This document shows, one piece after another, positions 26,286 through 34,724 of a stretch of 64,000 nt of DNA. The DNA is from Paenarthrobacter sp. DKR-5 (GTDB lineage Bacteria > Actinomycetota > Actinomycetes > Actinomycetales > Micrococcaceae): contig NZ_JAHBOI010000002.1 of the NCBI RefSeq assembly GCF_018531425.1, forward strand, positions 434,001-498,000, read 5' to 3'. The notes under the pieces are model-generated. The model searched no databases. It saw nothing but the letters and a program-made list of their open reading frames with translations, and was not told where the DNA came from. Positions within the stretch are counted from its first letter, which is position 1. The number at the start of each line of letters is the position of its first letter. Made by a program: the position numbers and the translations under genes.

Positions 26286-26786
26286 ATGAGCCACAAGCAC
26301 GCCTCCGCAGGGACCCCGGCGACGGCGGCCCTCACCAAGGCCGGCGTGCCGTTCGAGGTCAGGGCGTACGAGCATGATCCGGCCCAGACGCAGTTCGGAC
26401 TGGAGGCGGCGGAAGCGCTCGGCGTCGACCCGGCCCGGGTGTTCAAGACCCTGATGGTCCAGGTCGAGGGCAGGCTCGCGGTCGCCGTCGTGCCGGTCAG
26501 CGGGAACCTGGACCTGAAAGCGTGCGCGGCGGCCTTCGGCGCGAAGAAAGCCGCCATGGCCGACCCCCGGGACGCCGAACGCCGCACCGGCTATGTCCTG
26601 GGCGGCATTTCGCCGCTTGGCCAGCGGCAGCCCTCCCCCACGGTGATCGACTCGAGCGCGCTCGAGCACGACCGGATCCTCGTCTCCGGCGGCCGGCGCG
26701 GGCTCGACATCGAGCTCTCGCCCGCGGACCTGCAGACCCTGACCCGCGCCGTCATCGCCCCGATCGGCAGTCCGGGCCAGCGCTAG
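26286..26786 (+). CDS. ybaK: Cys-tRNA(Pro)/Cys-tRNA(Cys) deacylase YbaK
   Basis: 166 residues. A trans-acting editing domain of the YbaK/ProX family that hydrolyses mischarged Cys-tRNA(Pro). Conserved stretches are VRAYEHDPAQTQFGLEAAEALG, RVFKTLMVQ and the substrate-binding GYVLGGISPLGQRQPSPTVID. It sits 7 bases after sufE, without a clear ribosome-binding site, and so is probably coupled. The neighbourhood (rhodanese, SufE, YbaK) concerns sulfur and cysteine handling. Its stop overlaps the convergent hydrolase stop by 3-4 bases. Confidence 0.92.
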   Translation: MSHKHASAGTPATAALTKAGVPFEVRAYEHDPAQTQFGLEAAEALGVDPARVFKTLMVQVEGRLAVAVVPVSGNLDLKACAAAFGAKKAAMADPRDAERRTGYVLGGISPLGQRQPSPTVIDSSALEHDRILVSGGRRGLDIELSPADLQTLTRAVIAPIGSPGQR

Positions 26787-28045
26787 GCAGTCGCCTGCGA
26801 GCCCGGACGGCTGGCCCGCAGGCGCGGGGCGAGCCAGGACGTCACCACGGTCTCCCACCGCTGCGGATCAACATTCCACTCCTTGGTGTGCAGGGCGCCG
26901 TGGAACGGGACGAAGGTGACGATCTGCGGGTTCCGCAGCGCGAGCTCCTGCGAAGGACCGTAAGGCACAAACTCGTCGTCGACGCTATGCACGATCAGCG
27001 TGGGTGTGCGCAGTTCCTCCGCGCGGGTCACCCAGTCCATGCTTTTCAGGTCCAGCGGAGCGGCGAGCCCGGTGAGCCGGCGGCCCAGCGGATGGCTGAT
27101 CAGGAGCTGGCCCAGCCTGCCGGCCGCGGACGGGATCCGGTTCAGCTCCGCCTGGTGCGCCAGCACGTCCACCCAGTCCACCACCGGGGCGTCCAGCACG
27201 AGCGCCCGGATGCGCTGACGGTGCCGGGACCTGTCGACCGTCTGCAGGCAGATCGCCCCGCCCATCGACCAGCCGAACAGGACGACGTCGGCGGCCCCGT
27301 TCGCCAGCGCGTACTCAATCGCCGCGTCGACGTCGCGCCACTCCGTCATGCCCAGTCCGTACCGGCCGTCCTCGGCCGCCGGTGCCTCGCCGTCGTTGCG
27401 GTAGGAAATCACCAGGCTGGTCATACCCAGGTCGCGGGCCGGGCGCACGGCCCGCAGCCCTTCCATCCGGGAAGCACCGCGGCCGTGCACCATGATGGCC
27501 CAGGTCTGCGCGTCATTCTGCGCGTCGTTCTCGGCGCGCACCAGCCACGCCGGGGCGGATCCGTTCTCCAGGGCGAGCTGGACTTCTTCCTCCGCGAGGC
27601 CGACGGCGGCCGGGTCCGCGTAGACGGCACCGCTCCAGTAGCCGCGGCGGGCGGCGGAAAGGTCCCCGCTGTAAACCCGCTCCACCACGCGCAGCACGGT
27701 TCCCTCGCGGGGCACGTAGGAACGGACGGCACCGATCACCGCGTGGCCCCGGCCGCCGTCAAAGAACAGGCTGTACCGGCCCGGCACCACCGTGTCGTCG
27801 TTGGCCCGCAGGATGACTTGCTGCTCGGCTCCCGCGCTGATCACCGCGAGGATTTCCTGGTCCTCCGCCCGCGTCGGCAGCGGGGTCACCACCCGGCGGG
27901 CGAAATACGTCGCCGCCCCGGAAGTGACGGCAGCGGCCAGCGAGCCGGCGGCCGCGCCGATGCCGATGCCGACCCCGGTCCATTTCACCCACGACGGGGC
28001 GGGGACGCGCGTCGGACCGGTCGCAGGGGCCGCAGAGGTTGCCAT
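26783..28045 (-). CDS. Membrane-anchored alpha/beta hydrolase
   Basis: 420 residues. A hydrophobic N-terminal segment at about 20-48 (WTGVGIGIGAAAGSLAAAV) can serve as a membrane anchor. The catalytic triad is recognisable: nucleophile in FGWSMGGAI, acid in IVHSVDDEFVP, histidine in HGALHTKEW. The oxyanion region MVHGRGASRMEG lies upstream. This resembles the FrsA/BAAT-like serine hydrolase branch with a long N-terminal cap. Substrate is unknown; peptidase, esterase or acyl-transferase activity is possible. Monocistronic, convergent with ybaK and divergent from the next gene. Confidence 0.83.
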   Translation of the reverse strand: MATSAAPATGPTRVPAPSWVKWTGVGIGIGAAAGSLAAAVTSGAATYFARRVVTPLPTRAEDQEILAVISAGAEQQVILRANDDTVVPGRYSLFFDGGRGHAVIGAVRSYVPREGTVLRVVERVYSGDLSAARRGYWSGAVYADPAAVGLAEEEVQLALENGSAPAWLVRAENDAQNDAQTWAIMVHGRGASRMEGLRAVRPARDLGMTSLVISYRNDGEAPAAEDGRYGLGMTEWRDVDAAIEYALANGAADVVLFGWSMGGAICLQTVDRSRHRQRIRALVLDAPVVDWVDVLAHQAELNRIPSAAGRLGQLLISHPLGRRLTGLAAPLDLKSMDWVTRAEELRTPTLIVHSVDDEFVPYGPSQELALRNPQIVTFVPFHGALHTKEWNVDPQRWETVVTSWLAPRLRASRPGSQATA

Positions 28046-28158
28046 GGCTCCATTCTGACCGGCGTGCGGAGCCGGGTCGAGCAGGCCGGCCGCAGGGTGT
28101 CGCGTGCCGTCCGGCCGCCCCGTCTGACAGCACCGGCCCCCGGCGCTACGCTAGGGGC

Positions 28159-28650
28159 ATGAGCGAGAGCATCGTGATTCTCACCGAAGAGCCGCTGACC
28201 GGCGCGGATGTCCGTAATATCAACAGCCTGCGGGAGGGGACCGACGCCGGACTCGTCGTCCTCGTGCCCGCCGACACCGAGCGGAACCTGCTCGTGGACT
28301 TCCTCGAGAACCTTTCCCTGCTCGACGTCGCCCGGGCCTTCCGGGAACTTGGCGAACGGGGGCCGAATGCCACCGAGGCGAGGGCTGAGGCCAGTGTCGC
28401 ACTGGAAGCCTCCCTGGCGGCACTGCGCGCCGCCGGCGCACCGGTGTCCGGCGAGGTCGTCGAGGGCGACCCGGTGGCCGCCCTCGTGGCCAAGGTCGGG
28501 CAGACCGGGGCCAGCCAGGCCGTCGTCGTCACCCGGCCGCACGCCATTTCGGACACCTTCCACACCGACTGGGCCAACAAGGCCCAGCACAAACTCGGCC
28601 TTCCGGTACTGCACCTGTACTCGGGGTCGGGATTCATCGGCGATTCCTGA
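28159..28650 (+). CDS. Conserved actinobacterial hypothetical protein (Usp-like fold)
   Basis: 163 residues. The start MSESIVILTEEPLTGADV and the alternating beta/alpha pattern with VVVTRPHAISDTFHTDW and GLPVLHLYSGSGF suggest a universal-stress-protein or similar alpha/beta fold. The nucleotide-binding GxxGxxxxxxG(S/T) signature is not clear. I do not know its function. A -10-like TACGCT (28146-28151) ends 7 bases before the ATG with no ribosome-binding site, so a leaderless transcript is likely. msrB follows after 14 bases with its own AGAGGA site, so the two probably form an operon and may share an oxidative-stress role. Confidence 0.7.
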   Translation: MSESIVILTEEPLTGADVRNINSLREGTDAGLVVLVPADTERNLLVDFLENLSLLDVARAFRELGERGPNATEARAEASVALEASLAALRAAGAPVSGEVVEGDPVAALVAKVGQTGASQAVVVTRPHAISDTFHTDWANKAQHKLGLPVLHLYSGSGFIGDS

Positions 28651-28664
28651 GCGTTAAGAGGACC

Positions 28665-29105
28665 ATGAGCATTGAACGAGAGACCCGGACACCTGCCGTG
28701 AAGAACGCTGCCCTGAAGAGTGATGAGCAGTGGCGCCAGGAACTGACCCCCGAGGAGTACCAGGTGCTCCGGCAGGCGGGTACGGAGCGGCCCTACACCG
28801 GCGAGTTCTGGGACACGCACACTGCCGGCGTCTACACGTGCCGCGCCTGCGGGGCAGAACTGTTCACCAGCAAGGAGAAGTTCGATTCGCACTGCGGCTG
28901 GCCGTCCTTCTGGGCCCCGCTGGCCGAGGGCACGGTCAAGTACCTGCACGACCGCACCCTGGGCATGGAGCGCATCGAGGTCCGCTGCGCCAGCTGTGAT
29001 TCGCACCTGGGCCATGTCTTCGAGGGCGAGGGATACGACACTCCCACGGACCAGCGGTACTGCATCAACTCGATCTCGCTGCGGCTGCGTCCCGTCGAAG
29101 GCTGA
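28665..29105 (+). CDS. msrB: Peptide-methionine (R)-S-oxide reductase MsrB
   Basis: 146 residues. It reduces methionine-R-sulfoxide in proteins. The zinc site is formed by CRAC (59, 62) and CASC (108, 111). The catalytic cysteine is in RYCINSISL (Cys133), and the conserved SHCGWPSFW and HLGHVF are present. AGAGGA precedes the ATG. Second gene of a small operon with the conserved hypothetical gene. The resolving cysteine is not obvious; thioredoxin or mycothiol-dependent systems would regenerate it. A GC-rich hairpin lies 19 bases after the stop. Confidence 0.96.
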   Translation: MSIERETRTPAVKNAALKSDEQWRQELTPEEYQVLRQAGTERPYTGEFWDTHTAGVYTCRACGAELFTSKEKFDSHCGWPSFWAPLAEGTVKYLHDRTLGMERIEVRCASCDSHLGHVFEGEGYDTPTDQRYCINSISLRLRPVEG

Positions 29106-29123
29106 GCGCGAGGCCAACCCGGG

Positions 29124-29150
29124 GCGCCTGCTTCCGCGCGGAGCAGGCGC
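29124..29150 (+). terminator. Candidate terminator hairpin after msrB
   Basis: GCGCCTGCT (29124-29132) pairs with AGCAGGCGC (29142-29150) around a 9-base loop. It is followed by TCCTTGG and a later TCTTTCTT, so it is a weak intrinsic or Rho-assisted terminator. Confidence 0.5.
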
Positions 29151-29266
29151 TCCTTGGCGTTCCGAGCCTAAGTCTTTCTTATTCTTCGGCCCTTGATAGA
29201 ACAGGTGTCCTTGCGTCTGGCTACGCTGGAAGGGATCCTTGCGCTCCGCTGAAGAAAGGCCCGACA

Positions 29267-30664
29267 GTGTTCGAAACCAACGCCGTGTTCCTGGCCGCCA
29301 ACCACCGCGTGACCGCGGCGGATCCGGCGTGGCTCCGACTGAAGGCCGCTGCCGCCGCGCTGCAGCCGCTGCAGGAGCAGAACGGGTCCATTCCGGACCC
29401 GTCGGCGCACGGGACGGCTGCGGAGCGCGTGCGGACCATCATTTCCGCGGTCGAGGAACTGGCGCCCGCCTTCCCGCATGACGCCGACTACCTGGCCCGC
29501 CTGGTCACTGACTTCCGGAGCTGGTCCGAAGGCGGATTCGGCGTCCCGGACTTCCTCGACTCCCTGCAGGCCTTCCAGCCGCAGTTGAACCGGGCCGACG
29601 GGTTGCAGCACCTCGTGGTGTTCCCGATGTACACCCAGAACGGCAGCAGCAACCGGCTCGTCGAGGCGGTACTGGTCGAGGTGGTCTGGCCGGACTTCGT
29701 GGCCGACCTGGAAGCCGGGGATTACTCGAACAAGCTCTTCGTGCCGATCCGCTTCCTCGACTTCACGCCGGGCTACGACACGAATTCGGCGGTCCTGTTC
29801 CCGGAAACCGTTGCGGTGCGCGAGACCCCGACGTTCACCTGGGGCGCGATCTTCGCGGACCGCGAAGCTGCACGTTTCCGCCGCGTGATCCGCGCGGCCG
29901 CCGAGGTGACGTCGCTGGAGCTTCCGGCCGACGCCGCGGAACTGCTGGAGGACCAGCAGCTCGCGGAGGAAACCTTCGTGATGTGGGACCTGATCCACGA
30001 CCGGACGCACATGCGCGGCGACCTTCCCTTCGACCCGTTCATGATCAAGCAGCGGATGCCGTACTTCCTGTACTCGCTCGAGGAACTGCGCTGCGACCTC
30101 ACCGCATTCCGCGAGTCGGTCCGGATCGAAAAGGACGAGAAGGCCTCCCCCGAAGCCCGCCGGCACGCGCGGCTCGTGCAGTACGCGGTGATCTTCGACC
30201 GGATCTTCCGCTTCGCCCTGACCGGATCCCGGGTGCGCAACTACGACGGCCTGGGCGGCCAGTTGCTGTTCGCCTGGCTCCACCAGCACCACGTGCTGCA
30301 CTGGACCGACACCAAGCTCAGCATCGACTGGGCCGCGGTGCCCGACGTCGTGATAGCCCTCGGCCGCAAGATCGAGGACCTCTACTGGCGCTCCATCGAC
30401 CGGCCCAAGATCGCCCACTGGCTCGCCGCCTACGAACTCGTCTCGGACACGCTCACCCCGCACCCGGCATCCGTGTGGGCAAAGGGCCCGGAGGCGCTGC
30501 CGCTCAGCGGAGCTCCGCGCGGCCTCACCGACCAGGTGCTCGACGACGAATTCCCGCTGTCGATGTTCTACGAGGCGCTCGAAAAGAAGATGCGCCCGGT
30601 GATCGAGTCGACCGCCGGCATCACCGGCGAAACCGACGCCGGAACCGCCGCGGACGCCGCCTGA
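29267..30664 (+). CDS. DUF6421 family protein, possible metal-dependent enzyme
   Basis: 465 residues from a GTG at 29267 with GAAGAAAGG upstream. No experimentally defined function is known to me. Notable residues are HDRTH (244-248), then an EELRCD motif (272-277) 24 residues later, separated by RGDLPFDPFMIKQR. The spacing resembles gluzincin zinc sites such as M49 dipeptidyl peptidase III (HExxxH plus EEcRAE), but with Asp in place of the catalytic Glu. A His-rich stretch WLHQHHVLHW follows at about 338-346. Its stop overlaps the start of an SDR gene (TGATG), so the two are coupled and probably act together. Cytoplasmic; no signal peptide. Confidence 0.75.
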   Translation: MFETNAVFLAANHRVTAADPAWLRLKAAAAALQPLQEQNGSIPDPSAHGTAAERVRTIISAVEELAPAFPHDADYLARLVTDFRSWSEGGFGVPDFLDSLQAFQPQLNRADGLQHLVVFPMYTQNGSSNRLVEAVLVEVVWPDFVADLEAGDYSNKLFVPIRFLDFTPGYDTNSAVLFPETVAVRETPTFTWGAIFADREAARFRRVIRAAAEVTSLELPADAAELLEDQQLAEETFVMWDLIHDRTHMRGDLPFDPFMIKQRMPYFLYSLEELRCDLTAFRESVRIEKDEKASPEARRHARLVQYAVIFDRIFRFALTGSRVRNYDGLGGQLLFAWLHQHHVLHWTDTKLSIDWAAVPDVVIALGRKIEDLYWRSIDRPKIAHWLAAYELVSDTLTPHPASVWAKGPEALPLSGAPRGLTDQVLDDEFPLSMFYEALEKKMRPVIESTAGITGETDAGTAADAA

Positions 30665-31371
30665 TGGCCGACCTTTCGGCGCGGACGGTCCTGATCGCCG
30701 GCGGCAGCAGTGCTGCCGGCATCGCCGCCGCCCGTGCGCTGCGCGCCGCCGGCGCCCGGGTGCTGATGGTGGGCAGCGACCGCGGGCGGATCGAGGAAGC
30801 CGCAGCCGCAGCCGGCGGTGCCGTACCGCTGGTGTGCGACCTCGCCGACGCCCCCGCCGTGCAGGTGCTGGCCGCCGACGTGCACGAGCGGTTCGGGAAG
30901 GTCGACGGGGTGCTGCACCTGGTCGGCGGCTGGCGCGGCGCGGACGGCATCACCGGCCAGACCGACGCCGACTGGGAGTTCCTTTCCCGCAACATCGTCA
31001 CCACCCTGCGCAACGTGGTCCGCGCGTTCTACGACGACCTGCTGGCCTCCGCCGCCGGCCGGCTGGCCATCGTCTCCTCCACCGCCGTCACGTCCCCGAC
31101 CGCCGGCGGCGCGGACTATGCCGCAGCCAAGGCCGCGGCGGAAACGTGGGTGCGGGCTGTGGCCAGCGGCTTCGCGGCCGCCCAGGGCACCGACCTGCAC
31201 AGCGCCGCCGTCGTGTTCGCCGTCAAGGCGCTCGTCGACGACGCCATGCGCAGCGCCCACCCGGAGCGCCGCTTCCCCGGCTTCACCGACGTGACCGCCG
31301 TCGCCGACGCGTGCACAGCCCTGTTCGAGGAGCCCGCCGGCGGGCTCAACGGCGCACGCCGGGTGCTCTGA
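30664..31371 (+). CDS. Short-chain dehydrogenase/reductase coupled to DUF6421
   Basis: 235 residues. A Rossmann SDR with an N-terminal glycine-rich motif AGGSSAAGIAAARAL, VCDLADA, HLVGGWRG (the NNAG position is replaced by VGGW) and the catalytic Ser...Tyr-x-x-x-Lys as VSSTAVTSPTAGGADYAAAKAA. The catalytic residues are intact, so it is probably an active NAD(P)-dependent enzyme. It overlaps DUF6421 by one base. Followed 65 bp later by a threonine-aldolase-like lyase with its own promoter. Substrate unknown. Confidence 0.85.
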   Translation: MADLSARTVLIAGGSSAAGIAAARALRAAGARVLMVGSDRGRIEEAAAAAGGAVPLVCDLADAPAVQVLAADVHERFGKVDGVLHLVGGWRGADGITGQTDADWEFLSRNIVTTLRNVVRAFYDDLLASAAGRLAIVSSTAVTSPTAGGADYAAAKAAAETWVRAVASGFAAAQGTDLHSAAVVFAVKALVDDAMRSAHPERRFPGFTDVTAVADACTALFEEPAGGLNGARRVL

Positions 31372-31436
31372 CCCGCAGTACCCCGGGCTCCCCGCAATCC
31401 CCGATATCCACTAAAGCGATGCACCATACTGGAAGA

Positions 31437-32522
31437 GTGACCCACGACGTGACCAGCACTGCCCTGCCCTCCCCCGTCCGCCTGCACGACCCGCAGCTGC
31501 GCGGCTTCGCCTCCGACAACTATTCGGGCGTCCACCCGGAGATCCTCGCCGCCCTCGCAGCGGCCAACGACGGCCACCAGGTTTCCTACGGCGAGGACGT
31601 GTACACCGAGCGGCTCCAGGAAGTGATCCGCGGCCACTTCGGCGCAGCCGCGACGGCCTTCCCGGTCTTCAACGGAACCGCGGCGAACGTGCTGGGCCTG
31701 CAGTCCCTGCTGCCGCGCTGGGGCGCCGTCGTGTGCACGCAGACCGCCCACATCAACATGGACGAAAACGGCGCGCCCGAGCGCATCGGCGGCATGAAGC
31801 TGCTCCAGGTCGCCTCGGCCGACGGCAAGCTCACGCCCGAGCTCATCGACAAGGAAGCCTGGGGCTGGGGTGACGAGCACCGCGCCCAGCCGCTCGCCGT
31901 CTCCATCGCCCAGTCCACCGAGCTGGGCACCACCTACACCCCGGCCGAGGTCCGGGCCATCACCGAGCATGCGCACGCGCTGGGCATGAAGGTGCACATG
32001 GACGGCGCCCGGCTGGCCAACGCCGCCGCCTACCTTGGCGTCCCGCTGCGCGAGTTCACCACGGACGCGGGCGTGGACGTGCTCTCCTTCGGCGGCACCA
32101 AGAACGGCCTGCTCTACGGCGAAGCGGTGGTCGTGCTGAACCCCGAGGCGGACTCCGGTCTGAAGTACCTGCGCAAGATGAACATGCAGCTGGCCTCCAA
32201 GATGCGCTTCATCTCCGCGCAGTTCATCGCCCTGCTCGAGGATGACCTCTGGCTGCGCTCCGCTTCGCACTCGAACGCGATGGCCGCCCGGCTCCGGGCC
32301 GGCGTCGAAGCCATCGACGGGGTGCGGCCCACGCAGCCCACCGAAGCGAACGCCGTCTTCGCCGTGCTGCCGCAGGGCACCGCCGACCGGATCCGCGAAG
32401 CCTTCCGGTTCTACGACTGGGACGCGTCGACCGGTGAGGTGCGCTGGATGTGCTCGTTCGACACCACCGAGGACGACGTCGACGCGTTCGTCGCAGCCGT
32501 CGCCCGCGAGCTCGGGGCCTGA
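31437..32522 (+). CDS. Low-specificity L-threonine aldolase / beta-eliminating lyase
   Basis: 361 residues. A fold-type I PLP enzyme that cleaves L-threonine or L-allo-threonine to glycine and acetaldehyde, or a related beta-hydroxy amino acid. The PLP lysine is in SFGGTKNG (Lys222) and the cofactor-binding Asp in HMDGARLANA (Asp189). The N-terminus ASDNYSGVHPEILAAL is typical. The GTG at 31437 was chosen because a -10-like CATACT (31425-31430) ends 6 bases upstream and no ribosome-binding site is present; a GTG four codons later is an alternative. It is on the same strand as DUF6421-SDR but appears to have its own promoter. Confidence 0.88.
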   Translation: MTHDVTSTALPSPVRLHDPQLRGFASDNYSGVHPEILAALAAANDGHQVSYGEDVYTERLQEVIRGHFGAAATAFPVFNGTAANVLGLQSLLPRWGAVVCTQTAHINMDENGAPERIGGMKLLQVASADGKLTPELIDKEAWGWGDEHRAQPLAVSIAQSTELGTTYTPAEVRAITEHAHALGMKVHMDGARLANAAAYLGVPLREFTTDAGVDVLSFGGTKNGLLYGEAVVVLNPEADSGLKYLRKMNMQLASKMRFISAQFIALLEDDLWLRSASHSNAMAARLRAGVEAIDGVRPTQPTEANAVFAVLPQGTADRIREAFRFYDWDASTGEVRWMCSFDTTEDDVDAFVAAVARELGA

Positions 32523-32571
32523 GACGGCGCGCCTGCCGCGCACTGTCTGAGGCACGACTTACGCTTCGTAC

Positions 32572-33195
32572 GTGACCGCGCTAGCACAGGTACCTTCGGA
32601 CTTTCTGGTCGCACTGGGAGCCCTCCGGCGGGCCCGGTGCCGGAGTGAGCTGCGGCTGGAAGAAATCCCGGCGCCCTCCCGCCTCGCGCCGTTCGCCGTC
32701 GCCCTCGGGGCCGAGGTCATCGGGCCGGACCCCGCGCGCCGTGCCGTGCACGGGCCGGCCATGCTGGCGGCGCCGCAGGCGGACCCGCAGGAACTGGCGA
32801 CCGGCCGTTTCATCCTGCTCCACGACCCGGAAGGCTCCGACGTCTGGGAGGGCACTTTCCGGATCGTGACCTACATCCGGGCCCAGCTGGAGCCGGACAT
32901 GGGCAACGATGCGATGCTCGGTTCGGTCGCCTGGACCTGGCTCGTCGAGGCCCTGGACAGCCACCGGGCCGCGTACCGCTCGGCCGGCGGGACCGCGACC
33001 CGTATCCTCTCGGAGAGCTACGGCACCCTGTCCGAACGGCAGGATTCCATCGACATCGAACTGCGGGCGTCCTGGACACCAGCCGAGGCCGACGTCCAGG
33101 CCCATCTGGAGGCGTGGTCGGACATGGTGTGCACCTTTGCCGGGCTCCCCCCGCTGCCCGAGGGTGTCCGCGCCCTGCCGCACAGGAGAAGTTAG
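32572..33195 (+). CDS. DUF3000 family protein
   Basis: 207 residues. A conserved actinobacterial protein of unknown function. It has no catalytic motif that I recognise, no membrane segment and no signal peptide. Its position directly before an RNase D-like gene is conserved in actinobacteria (as I recall, Mycobacterium tuberculosis Rv2680-Rv2681), which suggests a role in RNA metabolism, but this is only association. The GTG start at 32572 has a -10-like TACGCT (32560-32565) 6 bases upstream and no ribosome-binding site, hence probably leaderless. Confidence 0.83.
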   Translation: MTALAQVPSDFLVALGALRRARCRSELRLEEIPAPSRLAPFAVALGAEVIGPDPARRAVHGPAMLAAPQADPQELATGRFILLHDPEGSDVWEGTFRIVTYIRAQLEPDMGNDAMLGSVAWTWLVEALDSHRAAYRSAGGTATRILSESYGTLSERQDSIDIELRASWTPAEADVQAHLEAWSDMVCTFAGLPPLPEGVRALPHRRS

Positions 33196-33283
33196 GCCCG
33201 GAGATGTCAGGCAGAGCCGCTGCTGGCCGGGCGCATCAGTTGACTTAGGAAACAATCTGCGCCCCGATTAGACTGAAAGTGAC

Positions 33284-34615
33284 ATGACCACGCAGAACCC
33301 ACACGATGCCCAGGCCGCCGAGGCCCCCGCCCCGCCGACAGCCGAGGAACTGGGGATTGAAGGTTTCGACGGCGAGATCCCCTCAGTGGTCGAGCTCAGC
33401 GAACCCAGGGAAGGCATCCCTCCGGTCATTGCCACCGACGAGGGCCTGGCCCGCGCCGCCGCCGCGCTGGCAGCCGGCACCGGTCCCGCCGCAGTCGACG
33501 CCGAGCGCGCCTCCGGGTTCCGCTACGGCCAGCGCGCCTTCCTGGTGCAGATCCGCCGCGAGGGCGCCGGAACCTGGCTGATCGACCCGGAGCCTTTCAA
33601 CGACCTGAAGATCATCAACGAGGCCCTCAGCGGCGTCGAGTGGATCCTGCATGCCGCCACCCAGGACCTGCCCTGCCTCTCCGAGCTGGGCATGTGGCCG
33701 GACGAGCTCTTCGACACCGAACTGGCCGCGCGCCTCGCCGGGCTCCCGCGGGTCGGGCTGGCAGCCGTGATCGAACAGCTGCTCGGCTTCAGCCTCGCCA
33801 AAGAACACTCCGCCGCCGACTGGTCCACGCGCCCGCTGCCGGAGCCGTGGCTGCGCTATGCCGCCCTCGACGTCGAGGTGCTGGTGGAGCTGCGCGAGGA
33901 ACTGGTGGAACTGCTGCGGGAACAGAACAAGCTCGAATTCGCCCACGAAGAGTTCGCCGCACTGCTCACCGCCGGCCCGCAGCCGCCGCGCACCGACCCC
34001 TGGCGGCGCACCTCCGGCCTGCACCAGCTCCGCGACCGCCGGCAACTGGCAGTGGTGCGCGAGCTGTGGCTCGAACGTGACCAGCTGGCACAGAAGCGCG
34101 ACGTCGCGCCGGGCCGGCTCATCCCGGACTCGGCCATCATCTCCGCGGCCAGGTCCATGCCGCAGACGGTTCCCGAGCTGCTCAGCACCAAGGGCTTCCA
34201 CGGCCGTGCAGCACAGCGCGAAGCGCCCCGCTGGGTGCGGGCGATTGCCGGCGCGCGGCAGCTCGAGGAGCTGCCGCCGCTGCACGTGGCCAGCAACGCC
34301 CCGCCGCCGCCGCGGGTCTGGGCCGACCGGGACCCGGAGGCAGCCGCGCGGCTGGCCACGGCCCGCAACCGCATCGCCGCCCTCGCCGAGACGCTCGGCA
34401 TACCGGTGGAGAACGTGCTCACCCCCGACTTCCTGCGCCGGGTCTGCTGGCGCCCGCCGGCCCGGATCACCGAGGAAGCCGTTGCCGGGGAGCTTGCCGC
34501 TCTTGGGGCGCGCCCCTGGCAGATCAAGCACTGCGCCCCGCTGCTCACGGACGCCTTCCTGAACCCTGACCCGCTGCCGGTCAAGGAGCGCAAGGAACAG
34601 GCCTCCGCAGAGTGA
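33284..34615 (+). CDS. RNase D-like 3'-5' exoribonuclease with HRDC domain
   Basis: 443 residues. The DEDDy catalytic set is visible: AVDAERASG (Asp/Glu), HAATQDLPCL (Asp) and the YAALDVEVL tyrosine-aspartate near residue 190. HRDC-like helical regions follow in the C-terminal half. By family knowledge it trims tRNA or stable RNA 3' ends. A -10-like TAGACT (33269-33274) lies 9 bases upstream of the ATG with no Shine-Dalgarno sequence, so it may be leaderless. It is 88 bp after the DUF3000 gene and 109 bp before fadA. Confidence 0.9.
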   Translation: MTTQNPHDAQAAEAPAPPTAEELGIEGFDGEIPSVVELSEPREGIPPVIATDEGLARAAAALAAGTGPAAVDAERASGFRYGQRAFLVQIRREGAGTWLIDPEPFNDLKIINEALSGVEWILHAATQDLPCLSELGMWPDELFDTELAARLAGLPRVGLAAVIEQLLGFSLAKEHSAADWSTRPLPEPWLRYAALDVEVLVELREELVELLREQNKLEFAHEEFAALLTAGPQPPRTDPWRRTSGLHQLRDRRQLAVVRELWLERDQLAQKRDVAPGRLIPDSAIISAARSMPQTVPELLSTKGFHGRAAQREAPRWVRAIAGARQLEELPPLHVASNAPPPPRVWADRDPEAAARLATARNRIAALAETLGIPVENVLTPDFLRRVCWRPPARITEEAVAGELAALGARPWQIKHCAPLLTDAFLNPDPLPVKERKEQASAE

Positions 34616-34724
34616 CCCCGCAGACCGGACGGGTGTTGCACCACTAAGTTACCCGCGAGTAACATGTGATCCGGTGCCGCGGGCAGCCCCCGCGGAGAAA
34701 GCCGATCTCGATGAGGAGTAACAG

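Noticed and set aside
26522-28162. 546-residue plus-strand frame opposite the alpha/beta hydrolase
   Set aside because: The hydrolase on the minus strand has a full catalytic triad; the plus frame also runs through the ybaK gene out of frame.
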